64,000 nucleotides of DNA, from the NCBI RefSeq assembly GCF_036711975.1, contig NC_091970.1, forward strand, positions 11,787,501-11,851,500, given 5' to 3'. The stretch is from Onthophagus taurus. Taxonomy: Eukaryota > Arthropoda > Insecta > Coleoptera > Scarabaeidae. Position numbers and translations under genes: made by a program. The stretch's first letter is position 1. Each line of letters starts with the position of its first letter. Below, piece by piece: positions 46,005 to 55,756 of the stretch. Under the pieces are notes generated by a model, which searched no databases, was not told the origin of the DNA, and saw only the letters and a list, made by a program, of their open reading frames with translations.

Positions 46005-46710
46005 ATGCAGTGTGTTTGCGGATATATCTTTTACAGGAAAAGCTTCGGATCAGCGTGTAAAGCGTTCTATCACTGTCAGAATGTAAGAGTACCCTAATGA
46101 AGGTGAAAGAGGGTCAATGAGATCTATGTGAACGTGTTCAAACTTTTCAGAACTGTAAATTTTTGTAGTGGTGATCTTGACAACGAAGGCAAGATATCTA
46201 AAAAGATATATGTCCTTGTGCATTCGCGGCCAAAATTAGCATGTTTTGAGTGAATGTTGAGTCGCACGAATACCTGGCTGAGAAATGTTGTGAACATACC
46301 TAAAAATCTTTGTAGTTTTTTAAGAGTATTTGGTCTTGGGAAATCATTGATCACTTTAATTCTACTTAATGAAGGAGGAATTCCTTCCGATGAAACGTTG
46401 GGACCAAGAAAGTCAATTGGTTGTACGCCAAAAACGTATTTTGAGGTTTTGATGTTTATGCCGAAATTGTCCAACCTTTCGAAAAGCTGTTGTAGCCTCT
46501 AGTAACTTCATTAATAAAGCGCTGGAAAGTTTGTGCCGCATTTCTGAGGCCAAAAGGCATTTTAGTGAACTCAGAGACAACAAAAATAATTGTTGTATAA
46601 ATGATAAAATCCATAAAATAAACAAAGCACCAGAGACATCTGTGAATCAAAATCCAAAGAAAAGTATAACAGAAACCTGTAATCTGAATCCTATGAATAG
46701 GAATGAACAA
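46005..46710 (-). pseudogene. Ty3/gypsy pol fragment with RNase H deleted
   Basis: From right to left on minus: FTKMPFGLRNAAQTFQRFIN (RT), a frameshifted gap, then FGVQPIDFLGPNVSSEGI, LKKLQRFLGM, and directly HIDLIDPLSPSLGYSYILTV and IERFTR (integrase core, with a stop after it) at about 46140-46030. RNase H and the integrase zinc finger are missing between RT and integrase. Unrelated in position and strand to the gag piece at 55146. Confidence 0.8.
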
Positions 46711-46715
46711 ATATA

Positions 46716-46775
46716 CAGTGTGTTAATTAATTATCGTACCCGACGTCATCATTGCAAGTATACAACCAATACGTC
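46716..46775 (+). repeat. Terminal repeat of a TA-flanked element (left)
   Basis: CAGTGTGTTAATTAATTATC then GTACCCGACGTCATCATTGC. The same sequence occurs inverted at 54020-54079 and direct at 54843. ATA precedes it, as at the other copies. Confidence 0.65.
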
Positions 46776-46911
46776 ACTAGAGATTAGACATGTTATAAAC
46801 TAGTATTTTTGTGGAACAGGTATGTTCTTGTTCCTAAAAAGTAATAGTTCCAAATACCTGTTACAACTGTTCCTCTGTTCCAACCGTTATACAACTGTAT
46901 ATAGATTATAT
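46776..46911. other. Subterminal region rich in GTTCC words
   Basis: TGTTCCT, GTTCCAAAT, TGTTCCTCTGTTCC and the complementary GGAACAGG are clustered between 46815 and 46885 just inside the left terminal repeat. Confidence 0.4.
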
Positions 46912-47009
46912 CGTCGGTATACAAGAGAAAGTAAGTCCACAGATAGTGGTTTTGAGTTATTAGTATTCTAATTTTTGCTTCTTATTATAAAATCAATTAT
47001 TTTACGTGA

Positions 47010-47240
47010 GATTAGTTTATAATGATTTTTATAAATAATATAGTTTTTAGAATATGTATTTTAAATTAAAAAAGTCTATAATTAATTTAAGCAAATACTA
47101 AACCAGTAACTCATTTCAACTGCATAGGTTTGTAATGGTTTCTATGAACAATGCAGATTCTAGAATATGTATTTAAACTTAAAAAAGACTATAATTAAAC
47201 AAGTAGTAATAACTAGTTTCAACTTCATATGTCTTCATCA
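47010..47240 (+). repeat. Two diverged direct repeats of about 118 bp
   Basis: Both copies contain TTTATAATG/TTTGTAATG, TAGAATATGTATTT, TTAAAAAAG(A/T)CTATAATTAA and TTTCAACT. Located in the left non-coding part of the DUF7869-type element. Confidence 0.6.
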
Positions 47241-47592
47241 CTATATTCATTGTGTGAGGGTTCTGGACACTTGTCTTTCAAGGAATTGTCACTCGGTATG
47301 TCAAAGTACCAACCATGGTATTCGATCGGAATTATCCCCTTACTTAAAACGATCTATTCGGGGTGAACGGTCAAATAAGCACAGGAACAACTTTTTACAA
47401 TTTGCTAATATATTTCGATTGTGGAATTACAACCTTCATCAGAGCGAATTACATTTGCTGTTAAAGAGAAAAAAATTTTCTTAAAATGGTAGAAGTTTTA
47501 CAAAATAAGTTGAAAAACTTACTTGTTTATGAAGTGGATAAACCAAAAACATTATTGAACACATTACACAGATATTATTACGTTTAATTAAA

Positions 47593-49032
47593 TTAAAACT
47601 TGGAATTAAAAGTTAAAATCATTGAGACGAACGAGATACACGTTAAAATTTTACTTTCGTTTTTTCTTTTTTTTGATTCTGAAATTCTAGTTTTATTTGA
47701 ACAAAACTGGAACAATACGCCCATTATTGACTTGAGTGCTTTCAAGTCAATAATGTCACGGTAAGTCATTTGCTCTACAATGTAGGCACCAGAAGTTTTA
47801 TTTTTGCCTCTCTTGGATCTTGCTAGTGTCATAATTGTCTTCCAATCATTAAGACAAAATACAGGAATGTATTTTTTTGCACTTTCAATGCATCGAATCG
47901 GCCTCCATGTGCGAGTGACCTTTTTCTAAAAAGTTGTGAGTAATAATCTCTATAGGTAACTGGTTGACTACAAACAACAAAAGAGACGCAATGTATTTAT
48001 TTCGGTTTTGGCCGCCACAAAGAGTGACACTTCTTTGACAGTATCAGGTAAAGTTTTAAACCACTTCAATAAAGCTGTACCTATTTCACAACTTCCTCGT
48101 TGGCCATCAACTTCGGACCAAAGGTAACAATATCCCTTATTTGGTGGAGCTGCTTCATAAATTGCTAAATTGTATGCACATAGCTTTCGACTGTAGTAAA
48201 GAGGTGATACATCGGAGCATGGAATTTGCAGGACACTCTGTAAGTCAAAACTTACTGATACAAAAGTTTTGTCATGAATTGTTTATCTAAATCTTTTGCT
48301 CTATTAGCATCATCCCTTCGCTTTATGTGAGAAAGAAATTCTTCTGATTTTTCAATAGATTTAGCTTCTTTAACACACAGCAAACATTGATCTTTCTTTG
48401 GTTTGAAGAAAGATAAGTTATACTGCGTATAAAACACCCTCCTATATGTTATTGGAGAAACAAAATCCTTTTGATTGCTGATCTGTAAATCTTTGTACAA
48501 TTCATACATTTTAAGAATGGATAAGGTAGAGTCAAGATACTTCCGTGTATCTTAATCCACGTCTACAATAGTGTGATTCCATCACAGGAAATGATTTTAT
48601 ATGTCTCTTCACCTCATTCAAAATGACAGGTTTAGTCTTATTTCCTGGGAAACTTTATCCTCGTCGATCTTGAATTGAATGATTTATTCCATTTGTGTCT
48701 ATGTTCATTATAGCAGAATCAACCGGTCCATGACTTATCGACAAGGTTTTTAAGTAAAAATTTTTACAAACTCTTTTCTTTTCTCCGTTTTTAACAAATG
48801 TATCAATTTTAGAGACATTTTTTGCAGGTCTACTAGAGTCCCTCGTTCGTTTTCTTCGGCATTCAGAAGTTGCAACGGTATTAATTATAAAGTCCTTTTG
48901 TCTGTCATAGGATAGACTGTGATACTGTTTACAGCTATCTTGTCGACGATCTGCAGGAAATACTTCTGTACATTAGTAGCGGCAATTGTCACAATTTACA
49001 TTTCTACGGGACTTTGCAGGCATTTGTTTGCC
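47593..49032 (-). pseudogene. DUF7869-like transposon protein, C-terminal part
   Basis: Minus strand from 49032: AKSRRNVNCDNCRY, FPADRRQDSCKQYHSLSYDR, ISHGPVDSAIMNID, MYELYKDLQISNQKDFVSPI, FFKPKKDQCLLC, then FDLQSVLQIPCSDVSPLYYS and RKLCAYNLAIYEAAPP. WSEVDGQRGSCEIGTALLKW, a damaged LF..GGQNRNKYIASLLLF, EKGHSHMEADSMH, LARSKRGKNKTSGAYIVEQM and DIIDLKALKS complete it. I recall this block order as the arthropod DUF7869 family of presumed transposon origin. Frameshifts and stops (for example near 49000, 48250 and 48020) show decay; the SDTC before GGQNRN is deleted. Confidence 0.7.
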
Positions 49033-49238
49033 TTTAGTATAAAGGTGGGATTTCCTAAGCGCGTCTGCCGCAAGCGTCCTACGCGTGCGTCCGACGCTTA
49101 ATCACCGATGCAACCTAGTCAAACGTAGTAGATTTCCTATGAGTGCGAATTAACGCAATGCGGTGCACCTGACGCGTGCGTCAAGTAGACGTCTGCTTCG
49201 AAAGTAGTCTATATGCGCGTTTGACAGCCGCATTCGAA

Positions 49239-50747
49239 ATGGGTTCAAAGTTTCATTTTTCTTCCGAAGAAGATGAAAAATTGATAGAATGTGTATCAAA
49301 TTATGTTGTTTTGTACGACAGCGGCCAAGCGGATTATAAAAATCAATATATTCGAGACAATATTTGGAAACAAATATCAGAAAATGTGCAAAGAAAAAGC
49401 AAGTTATTTTATAATTTATATATATTTATTTTATAAAAGTAAGGTAACTTTTGAATTATCGAGCGTTGCCTGATTTTTTGGATAGGGTTTCATCATGTGT
49501 GGGGCAAGACGAAAAGCTTCATCACCCACTATAACGTGTGGTAAGACCACGTCTGATCCTGGCAATGCTTTTTCATCAGGGATGTTGAATGTTCCAGAAC
49601 GAATATGGTTACCCATAGGTGACTTTTCAAAAATACTGCTATCCCCTTCTTTGCCGTAAGAGCCAACATTTATAGCAGTAAAGTTGTAATTCGAATCAAC
49701 GATAGCCAGCAATACTATTGAAAAATAATTCTTATAGTTAAAGAATAAGGATCCACTGTTCTTTGGGCACAATATTCTTATGTGTTTGCCGTCAATCGCC
49801 CCTATGCAGTTTGGAAAATTCCATTTCCCATAAAAATCTTTGGCAATTTTTTCGAAATCAGAACATGTTGGTTGTTTCAGATATAAAGGAACCAATTTGT
49901 TGCGTAATTCTTCAATTACTTCTTTCACAATAATACTAATATAGCCATATGAAATTCGAAATGTAAATGCTAACGACCTGAATGTTTCACCGGTAGCAAG
50001 AAATCTAAAAAACAAAAAAATTGTTTTAGCTGCTGATTGTAAAAACAGATGGCGCAACATTAGGGACACCTATATGAAGGTGAAACGCAATCAACCAGGA
50101 ACAGGCTCTGCTGCACAGCCAAAATGTAAATGGCCCTTATTTACACAGCTTACTTTTCTAGATAACGTTTCATATAAACGAAGGTAAAATAATTTTTATT
50201 TTGAAATATTCAACTATTCAAAACAAACCCCTATAGAACTCAAATTCTTTTATTAGCACTCAGAGTAACATCAGAAGAAAATGTACTTCAGGAAGATGTT
50301 ATGATTGAAGATTCAAGAAACGTATTGGACGATTTGCAAACATCTGCACCGGAACAATTAAAAGAGGAAGACAATAATTCTCTTAGCAAAACCGCAAAAA
50401 GAAAATCATCAATTCCTCTCGGTTTTGTTACTAAAAAGAAAAAAGATAACAACACAAGAATATTAGAAATATTGGAGAAAAGAGCTAATGAGCGGGAAAA
50501 ATTAGTGGAAAAGTTAAGCACCTCTAAAAGAAGTGATGATGAAGATCCGACATTATCATTTTTCAGAAGTATGGCGTTAACGGTGAAAACATTTCCACCT
50601 AGTTTCATAGCAGCTGCAAAATCGAAAATTTTTGAGGTGGTCAGCGAATTTGAAATCAGATCGCTTCAAATTAAACAGGAATCAGGAACCACAGATAGCG
50701 ATACCATTAGCGATGTAGCATTAAATTATGATGATGATCAAACTTAA
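49239..50747 (+). CDS. MADF-BESS (Myb/SANT-like) protein of Harbinger element
   Basis: Three exons: 49239-49398, 50030-50183 and 50264-50747 (265 residues). Intron 1 (631 bp) uses a GC donor (A|GCAAGT) and TTTTAG acceptor; intron 2 (80 bp) is GTAAAA..CACTCAG. Phases match at both joins. The N-terminus has the MADF fold: KLIECVSNYVVLYD, YIRDNIWKQISENV, CKNRWRNIRDTYMKVKRN. The C-terminus has a BESS motif: DPTLSFFRSMALTVKTFPPS then FIAAAKSKIFEVVSE. Such DNA-binding partners help the Harbinger transposase enter the nucleus and bind ends. No stop or frameshift seen. Intron 1 contains the transposase catalytic exon on the other strand. Confidence 0.8.
49431..50004 (-). CDS. Harbinger (HARBI1-like, DDE_Tnp_4) transposase, catalytic exon
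   Basis: Acceptor TTTTTTAG|A at 50005-50006, then FLATGETFRSLAFTFRISYG, WNFPNCIGAIDGKHIRI (first Asp), LFFNYKNYFSIVLLAIVDSN, NVGSYGKEGDSSIFEKSPMG (second Asp) and VIVGDEAFRLAPHMMKPYP (acidic third position). Ends at a possible donor AAAA|GTTACC near 49450 or at TGA/TAA 49431. The expected C-terminal exon (LSRARRVIENAFG type) is not found, so the gene is probably truncated. Sits inside intron 1 of the MADF gene. Confidence 0.8.
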
Positions 50748-50757
50748 TGTATTATTA

Positions 50758-50920
50758 GACAGGTGTAACTGAATGACTGCACAAACTTCAAGGAGTGATT
50801 ATTTAGTGAATTTTAAGATTGCAAAGCCTACTAAGATTTTTTTCATATATGAAAGTACCCTTAAAATTCACTAAAGAATCACCCTTGAAGTTTGTTGCAG
50901 TCATTCAGATACACCTGTAT
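50758..50920. mobile_element. Hairpin MITE (ACAGGTGTAACTGAATGACT ends)
   Basis: ACAGGTGTAACTGAATGACTG at 50759 and its complement to 50919 form arms of about 65 bp (both arms contain AAACTTCAAG and TTTAGTGAATTTTAAG). It lies 11 bp past the MADF stop, inside the transposase intron. Confidence 0.75.
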
Positions 50921-50944
50921 ACTACTTAATATAATGATATTTAC

Positions 50945-51276
50945 CTTAATGTTAAACTTAGTTTTTCTTCTGCCGTAATTGGTAACCCTTCTTGATGATG
51001 GTTTTGTTAATCTATCACCAACAAGCCGAGAATAAAATGAAATTGACTTTTATTCAATCTAAAAAACTGTTTAAATGTCTGCTCGTCTAGTAATAAATGA
51101 TTTTTTAAGAGAGTATTTGAAAAACCCTCTTTCAGTCTACGTTGATACAAATTACGCGCAACTTTTCTTTTCTTTTTTCTCAAAAGTAATAACAAAATTT
51201 CGTCCTCGTCATGCTCTTGTAACAAGAGAAGCAATTTGTTATTATGTTGCGGGTCCATTGTACGGTTATTACCCAA
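50945..51276 (-). pseudogene. Harbinger transposase N-terminal exon
   Basis: Reads KLLLLLQEHDEDEILLLLLR, LLLDEQTFKQFFRLNKSQFH and FIL. One base appears lost near 51025, after which the frame continues LVGDRLTKPSSRRVTNYGRR and KTKFNIK to a GTAAAT donor (50944). The usual residues between this point and FLATGE (EKLSLTLR-like) are not found, and the phases of donor and acceptor differ, so a small exon may be lost. Confidence 0.65.
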
Positions 51277-51454
51277 ACGTCGTTAAAAAAAAATAGTCAA
51301 ACAAATTTGACTAATTTGCGGCATCGGCAGGTCCGTCGCACGGTGACACGCTTATTGGAAAACAGCATGCTGCGTCTACACGCAGCGTTTTGACGCATCA
51401 ATCAGACGTGTGCGTTGACGCTTGCGGCAGACGCGCTTAGGAAATCCCACCTTT

Positions 51455-51691
51455 AATATACGCTAAACACGATTTTTTTAATAACTTGTTTTTCTCACGT
51501 TTTGTTCCTTGAGGATTTTTTATTACCCATCTGCGTTTTTCTATAACTTGCGTAGGATTTACTAGTGGTTCATTTATTATTAAAGTCGTAGGGCTTGTAT
51601 TACTAGAATTAGTAGCAAATTCTACCGGAACACCCCTAAGATCATTAATAATTTCTTGTGCGTTGTTATAATAATTTTTGGAACAACTCAT
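51455..51691 (-). pseudogene. DUF7869-like transposon protein, N-terminal part
   Basis: Starts MSCSKNYYNNAQEIINDLRG at 51691 and runs through EKRRWVIKNPQGTKREKN to SCLAYIK, where the Harbinger element begins. On the other side (49033) the same frame resumes as YTKGKQMPAKSRR, so the 9 bases coding Y-(I/T)-K are duplicated around the insertion. Confidence 0.7.
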
Positions 51692-51699
51692 TTTGCCCC

Positions 51700-52013
51700 T
51701 AAAATAAGGTATTATTGCATTAGCTTATTATTTTTTAAAACTAAATATCCGAAAAACAAAATTATTGTAATACGTGTAGATAGTTACCAAAGATTAAGTC
51801 TAATAACATAGAACACAATTTTATTTTGATTTAAATAATAATAAAATTGTTATGATAAACTGTTTAAACTTCAAACGTCACTCTCTTTTCCCTGTCTGTC
51901 ACATCATATTTTTGTATCTTTTCTCTCGTTTTTTTTCGTTAAGCATAATGCATGGCTATCTTAATTTAAGTCAAAACCTAGAGATAAAAATATTGACAAG
52001 AAAACATGACTAA
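51700..52013. other. 5' non-coding part of DUF7869-type element
   Basis: AT-rich upstream region of the minus-strand ORF. No other feature supported. Confidence 0.4.
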
Positions 52014-52149
52014 GGCCCACTTTTACCACCTCTTGATAAATTTATCCGATAGATAATTACCATGGTTACAGCGGTTTTAAGCGCTCTCATTGGTTAAGAG
52101 CGCCAATTTATCTATCGGATAAATTTATCAAGAGGTGGTAAAAGTGGCC
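52014..52149. mobile_element. Palindromic Harbinger-type MITE, first of a tandem pair
   Basis: GGCCCACTTTTACCACCTCT and its complement AGAGGTGGTAAAAGTGGCC enclose a near-palindrome of 136 bp. TAA flanks both sides (52011-52013, 52150-52152). Confidence 0.8.
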
Positions 52150-52161
52150 TAAGTCCACTTA

Positions 52162-52298
52162 GGCCCACTTTTACCACCTCTTGATAAATTTAACTGATAG
52201 ATAATTACCATGGTTACAGCGGTTTTAAGCACTCTCATTGGCTAAGAGCGCCAATTTATCTAACGGTTAAATTTATCAAGAGGTGGTAAAAGTGGGCC
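52162..52298. mobile_element. Palindromic Harbinger-type MITE, second of a tandem pair
   Basis: Same family and size as 52014-52149, 12 bp away, with TTA on both sides (52159-52161, 52299-52301). A few substitutions separate the copies (ACTGATAG versus CCGATAG; GCACTC versus GCGCTC). Confidence 0.8.
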
Positions 52299-52559
52299 TT
52301 AGTCATTTTCTCCTGTACAGGTTTTTACAAAATGAACTTGGTCATTATGGAATTTGAAATTATAAGCATTATTATGGCATTTTTGGACTTGTTCATTTTT
52401 TCCAGAAAAATAATATTGAATTTCCAGTACATGAGCATTGAAACCTAAAAATCTAAAATTTTGGACTTGGTCACATTCTCTTGTATACCGACGATATTAT
52501 TGTTTACTTGCTGTACATGTAACAAATAAGATATTATATTAATTTTGTAACAATAATAC

Positions 52560-53600
52560 TTTTACAGGAAATTGCTAGTTAGCCCTTAAAACGACGTGTA
52601 TTGTGTGTAGATCATTTCAAACAAGAGAATTTTATACGGAGAAAGCTAAGTTTCCATATCGTATAAATACATAACGTCAAATATTATTACGAAATCTTCT
52701 TCTAAAGAAATTTGTTCCGATCATTACCAGCACATCCAAAATAGCACAGAAGACGTTTCTCCAGTTCCATCACTTCAGTCTCCGATATATAGATATGGCA
52801 TCCACATCGACAATCATTTTTTCATAAAATGCTACAGATCCACAGAAAACATATCTACCTGATGAAACCAACAACATCTCTGAGTATAATTTACTGAACG
52901 ATATTACTAATTTGCCATCACCACCACGAACAAGAAACAACCCTTTTGAAGATTGGTCCCAAGCTATGTTAAAAAGAAGATTAGTGGAAACTGAGATCAA
53001 ATTAAATAATGCTAAATCTGCCTTAAAGAGTTTTACTCGAAGGGATGTTAGCAAATTGCCAACATTGCGAGATCTCTTGTGGTAACGCAGTTATATCACA
53101 AAAATCGTCAACCTTTCTTTCTAGATGAGAAGCAGACAGCGTTATCATTATTTTATAAATCACCATCAACATACCAGTTTCTAAGAAGAAAAGGCGTTAT
53201 CGACTATTCATACTTGGCTCAGCAAGCATACCCAGGCCACAATAAAATATTATTTAGATTGTTAGCCCTGAAGAAAACTAAAGAATGTTTATTAGCCTTT
53301 GGCGAAATGGCCCTCAAGCAATCTTTAGAGTTTTCACCGAGTAGAGGATTAATTGAGGAATTTGAGGATCTGGCCTTTTTGGAACAAGCCTTAGTTTTGA
53401 TAGTCAGTCGTCTTGGAAAATACCTATAAGTTTCTATCTTAGCCACAATGGTGTACGAGCAGAACAACTGCAGATAATACTACAAACCATTCTTCAGAAG
53501 TTGAAGATACTTGGTCTAAAACCTATCGGCATTGTGTGCGATCAATCCACGACCAACCAAAAACTAGTTATTTTGTTGACTAATCGATCTGCATAACAAT
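52560..53600 (+). pseudogene. P-element-like (THAP) transposase, degenerate
   Basis: Pieces in order: KRRVLCVDHFKQENFIRRKL, the C-terminal half of a THAP zinc finger (52583-52650). A damaged linker follows. Then LFYKSPSTYQFLRRKGV and FGEMALKQSLEF at 53079-53429. After a frameshift, WKIPISFYLSHNG, LKILGLKPIGIVCDQSTTNQ carries the conserved D of P transposases (about 53535). Frameshifts and stops throughout. The 3' third is missing, or inverted at 53761. Confidence 0.7.
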
Positions 53601-53760
53601 ATAGGCAAGAAAGTCAACAGTCCAGTCTAGGTTTAATTTTTTATCATATTTAATATTTGAGATAAACTTAATAAAATGGAATTAGTTAACTTTAAAAGTA
53701 TGAAATATAATAATAATTTTTTCGCTAATTAAGCAAAGTTTGACTACAAACTCAGAAGCT

Positions 53761-53952
53761 TTAATCAAACTCAATAGCCCTATCACTACTTAGTCCTTCT
53801 ACTATATTTAAACAAAATTGGCAAGTTATATTAATTTTTAGTTTTTTAACAATAAAACCTGCTATGTATGCTAAAACATCAAATTGAATGGTAGTTAGAT
53901 GCATTTTGTCTAAGTGCAATGTCCATAATGTCCCGTGTTTTAATTTCATCAT
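53761..53952 (-). pseudogene. Possible inverted C-terminal scrap of P-like transposase
   Basis: Reads FDVLAYIAGFIVKKLKINIT then CQFCLNIVEG, reminiscent of the YxAGFxxxKL..CxxC block near the C-terminus of P/THAP9-type transposases. The strand is opposite to the rest, so either an inversion or a second remnant. Weak. Confidence 0.4.
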
Positions 53953-53989
53953 TTTTCTTTTTGAGTATTCATGAACATTTTAAAATATT

Positions 53990-54079
53990 ATGCAAATCGC
54001 GTATTACAATACCAATACTGTGATATTGGTTGCATACTTGCAATGATGACGTCGGGTACGATAATTAATTAACACATTG
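53990..54079 (-). repeat. Terminal repeat of a TA-flanked element (right, inverted)
   Basis: Inverted match to 46716-46775 over about 55 bp, ending CACATTG|TA. The inner part, with TACTGTGATATTGGTTGC, also matches the MITE at 54843-54970. It could bracket a 7.36-kb composite holding P-like, DUF7869-like and Harbinger sequences. Confidence 0.6.
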
Positions 54080-54842
54080 TATGATCTAATGCAATTGCAT
54101 TTCCAAATTCTGCCTCTTTACTGCCGGTATGTAGGTAATTTTGACATACCTCAAATTTAGAGATGATTTATTGAAAAGAATATTTTAATGACCATAAGAC
54201 GCGTCCAAAATTTGAGTGCATTTTTTATGTAAAAAGGTGCGTCTTATATACATCAATTTAAGATATAAGTTAGTTCAAGAAATAAACCCAACAGCAGCAG
54301 CAAACCACATAAAGAAGACCATGGATAGTTTTGGATTATTAAACAATACATCTAAGGGAGTTGGAAAATTGAGCAAATTGCAGAAGAAAAAAAGGTATAA
54401 AATTATTAACTTTAAAATAATAAGTACGAAGGAGATGTTATTTTTCCAAAACGTGTCAACAATTTGTAATAACGAATTTGTATTTGGAATCCACTATAAA
54501 CTGTAGGTCCACCTTTAATGTAATGTAAGTTGCCTGCCAACTTTACAGGCAGAGAAGAGGAGGCCTACTTAAGTAGATGCCAACTGTGGCGTAACAACGG
54601 GCTGTTGAGATGATGATGATATTGTTACAAACGGCTCATAAAACTTCGATATAATATTGTAAAAGACACTATATGATTAAGATAAAAATATTATAAAATG
54701 ATAGAAATGTTTAACATAATTAAAAGTATATAAATCAATATCTTTGTTTTATTTATTAGTTTTTATTATTTAATCAGATTACTAAAGAGATATGCATAAT
54801 CCCGCTTAACTTATTAGATATAGTTAGTTTTTTTTTCTATAA
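54080..54842. other. Mostly unannotated stretch with small hairpin
   Basis: ATAAGACGC at about 54196 and GCGTCTTAT at about 54240 form a short inverted pair around AAAATTTGAGTGC. A frame at 54300-54395 (SFGLLNNTSKGVGKLSK) ends at a donor-like AAAG|GTATAA, function unknown. No family recognised. Confidence 0.35.
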
Positions 54843-54970
54843 TACAGTGTTAATTAATTATCGTACCCGACGTCATCATTGCAAGTATGCAACCAATATC
54901 GCAGTGCAATACGCATCATACGCAAATCGCGTATTGCAATAAAAATACTGTGATATTGGTTGCATACTTA
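54843..54970. mobile_element. Hairpin MITE sharing ends with 46716/54079 repeats
   Basis: ACAGTGTTAATTAATTATCG, then GCAAGTATGCAACCAATATC, a loop, and the inverted arm GATATTGGTTGCATACTT. The outer 40 bp of the right arm are missing. Confidence 0.65.
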
Positions 54971-54976
54971 ATAATT

Positions 54977-55141
54977 GTTAGATACGTTGAGTCACTAGGC
55001 AACGGATATAAAAACAAAGACAATCAGTATGTACGCAGCCATTATAAGAATAGTTTGTAACGTTTGTTATTCAATGAATATAAACATTAAATAAACGTGT
55101 TTAAGTTTCCGAAGTGTGTTTATATAAACCAATAAACGACA
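54977..55141 (+). repeat. Possible gypsy LTR remnant
   Basis: TGTTAGATACG.. with GGATATAAAAAC, a CATTAAATAAACG polyadenylation-like word and an end at AATAAACGACA, directly upstream of a gag ORF. No second LTR found in the window, so the boundaries are a guess. Confidence 0.4.
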
Positions 55142-55145
55142 TTTT

Positions 55146-55756
55146 GTGCGACAAAATAGCTCCACAAGAATCGGACACATTGAAATTGTGGAAATGTTAC
55201 AAAGTTTCTACTCATCGGCGCTACTAGAAATTGCGGAAATTTTTCAATTTCAATCCCGGAAACAAAGAGAGGGAGAAACGATACAAGAATTTTGTCACGC
55301 TCTACAAAAACTGAGTATAAATTGCAAGTTCAGTGACTACTTGGAAAAAGCAGTACGAAATCAGTTGATTTTTGATCTTCTTTCAAAAAGAATTCAAGCC
55401 CGGCTTTTGGAAGCCAAGGATTTATCCCTGGAAAAAGCATTCGAAATTTCAACGAGCATGGAAACTACCGAAAAGGACGTTACCCAACTACATGGCCAAA
55501 CTACGATCCTGACGAAAGTCAAAGGGGTTAAGAACACAAATAAATTACAAAATCTAATAATAATTTCAAATTTCAAAATAAAAATAAATATTGTAAGGAA
55601 AATAATATTAACAAATCCAATATCGCTTGTTACAGGTGTGGGGGGAACATTTAGCAACAAAATGTTCACTTACCTTAAATATACAGTGTTCAAAATGTGG
55701 TAAAAAGGGTCACCTGCGCAAGGTCTGCATTGCGAAGGTGAAGATGGTTGAAGAAG
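55146..55756 (+). pseudogene. Ty3/gypsy gag, degenerate
   Basis: Gag core with FQFQSRKQREGETIQEFCHA, LQKLSINCKFSDYLEKAVRN and AFEISTSMETTEKDV, then after frameshifts two zinc knuckles: CYRCG.. and CSKCGKKGHLRKVC (Cx2Cx4Hx4C). Interrupted at 55757 by a minus-strand LINE. Confidence 0.8.

Larger units (their letters stand above)
49042..51451. mobile_element. PIF/Harbinger element with two genes
   Basis: Perfect inverted ends of at least 33 bp: GGTGGGATTTCCTAAGCGCG then TCTGCCGCAAGCGTC. Flanks TTTAGTATA (49033-49041) and TTTAATATA (51452-51460) look like a 9-bp duplication with one mismatch. Subterminal zones hold many GACGC/TGCGTC words (49075-49190 and 51330-51430). Encodes a MADF-BESS protein on plus and a HARBI1-type transposase on minus. 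GC-rich ends contrast with an AT-rich interior. Confidence 0.85.
46912..52494 (-). mobile_element. DUF7869-type transposon with CGTCGGTATACAAGAGAA ends
   Basis: CGTCGGTATACAAGAGAA at 46912 and its reverse complement ending at 52494 form the ends. ATAT flanks both (46908-46911, 52495-52498), an apparent 4-bp duplication. Inside, the minus strand carries one broken protein (47593-51691). Three subterminal words related to ACTTGGTCATT lie at 52330-52480. Later insertions: Harbinger 49042-51451 and two MITEs at 52014-52298. Confidence 0.6.

Noticed and set aside
47167..47484. 105-codon plus frame opposite the DUF7869-like gene
   Set aside because: Starts inside a diverged direct repeat and has no family signature.
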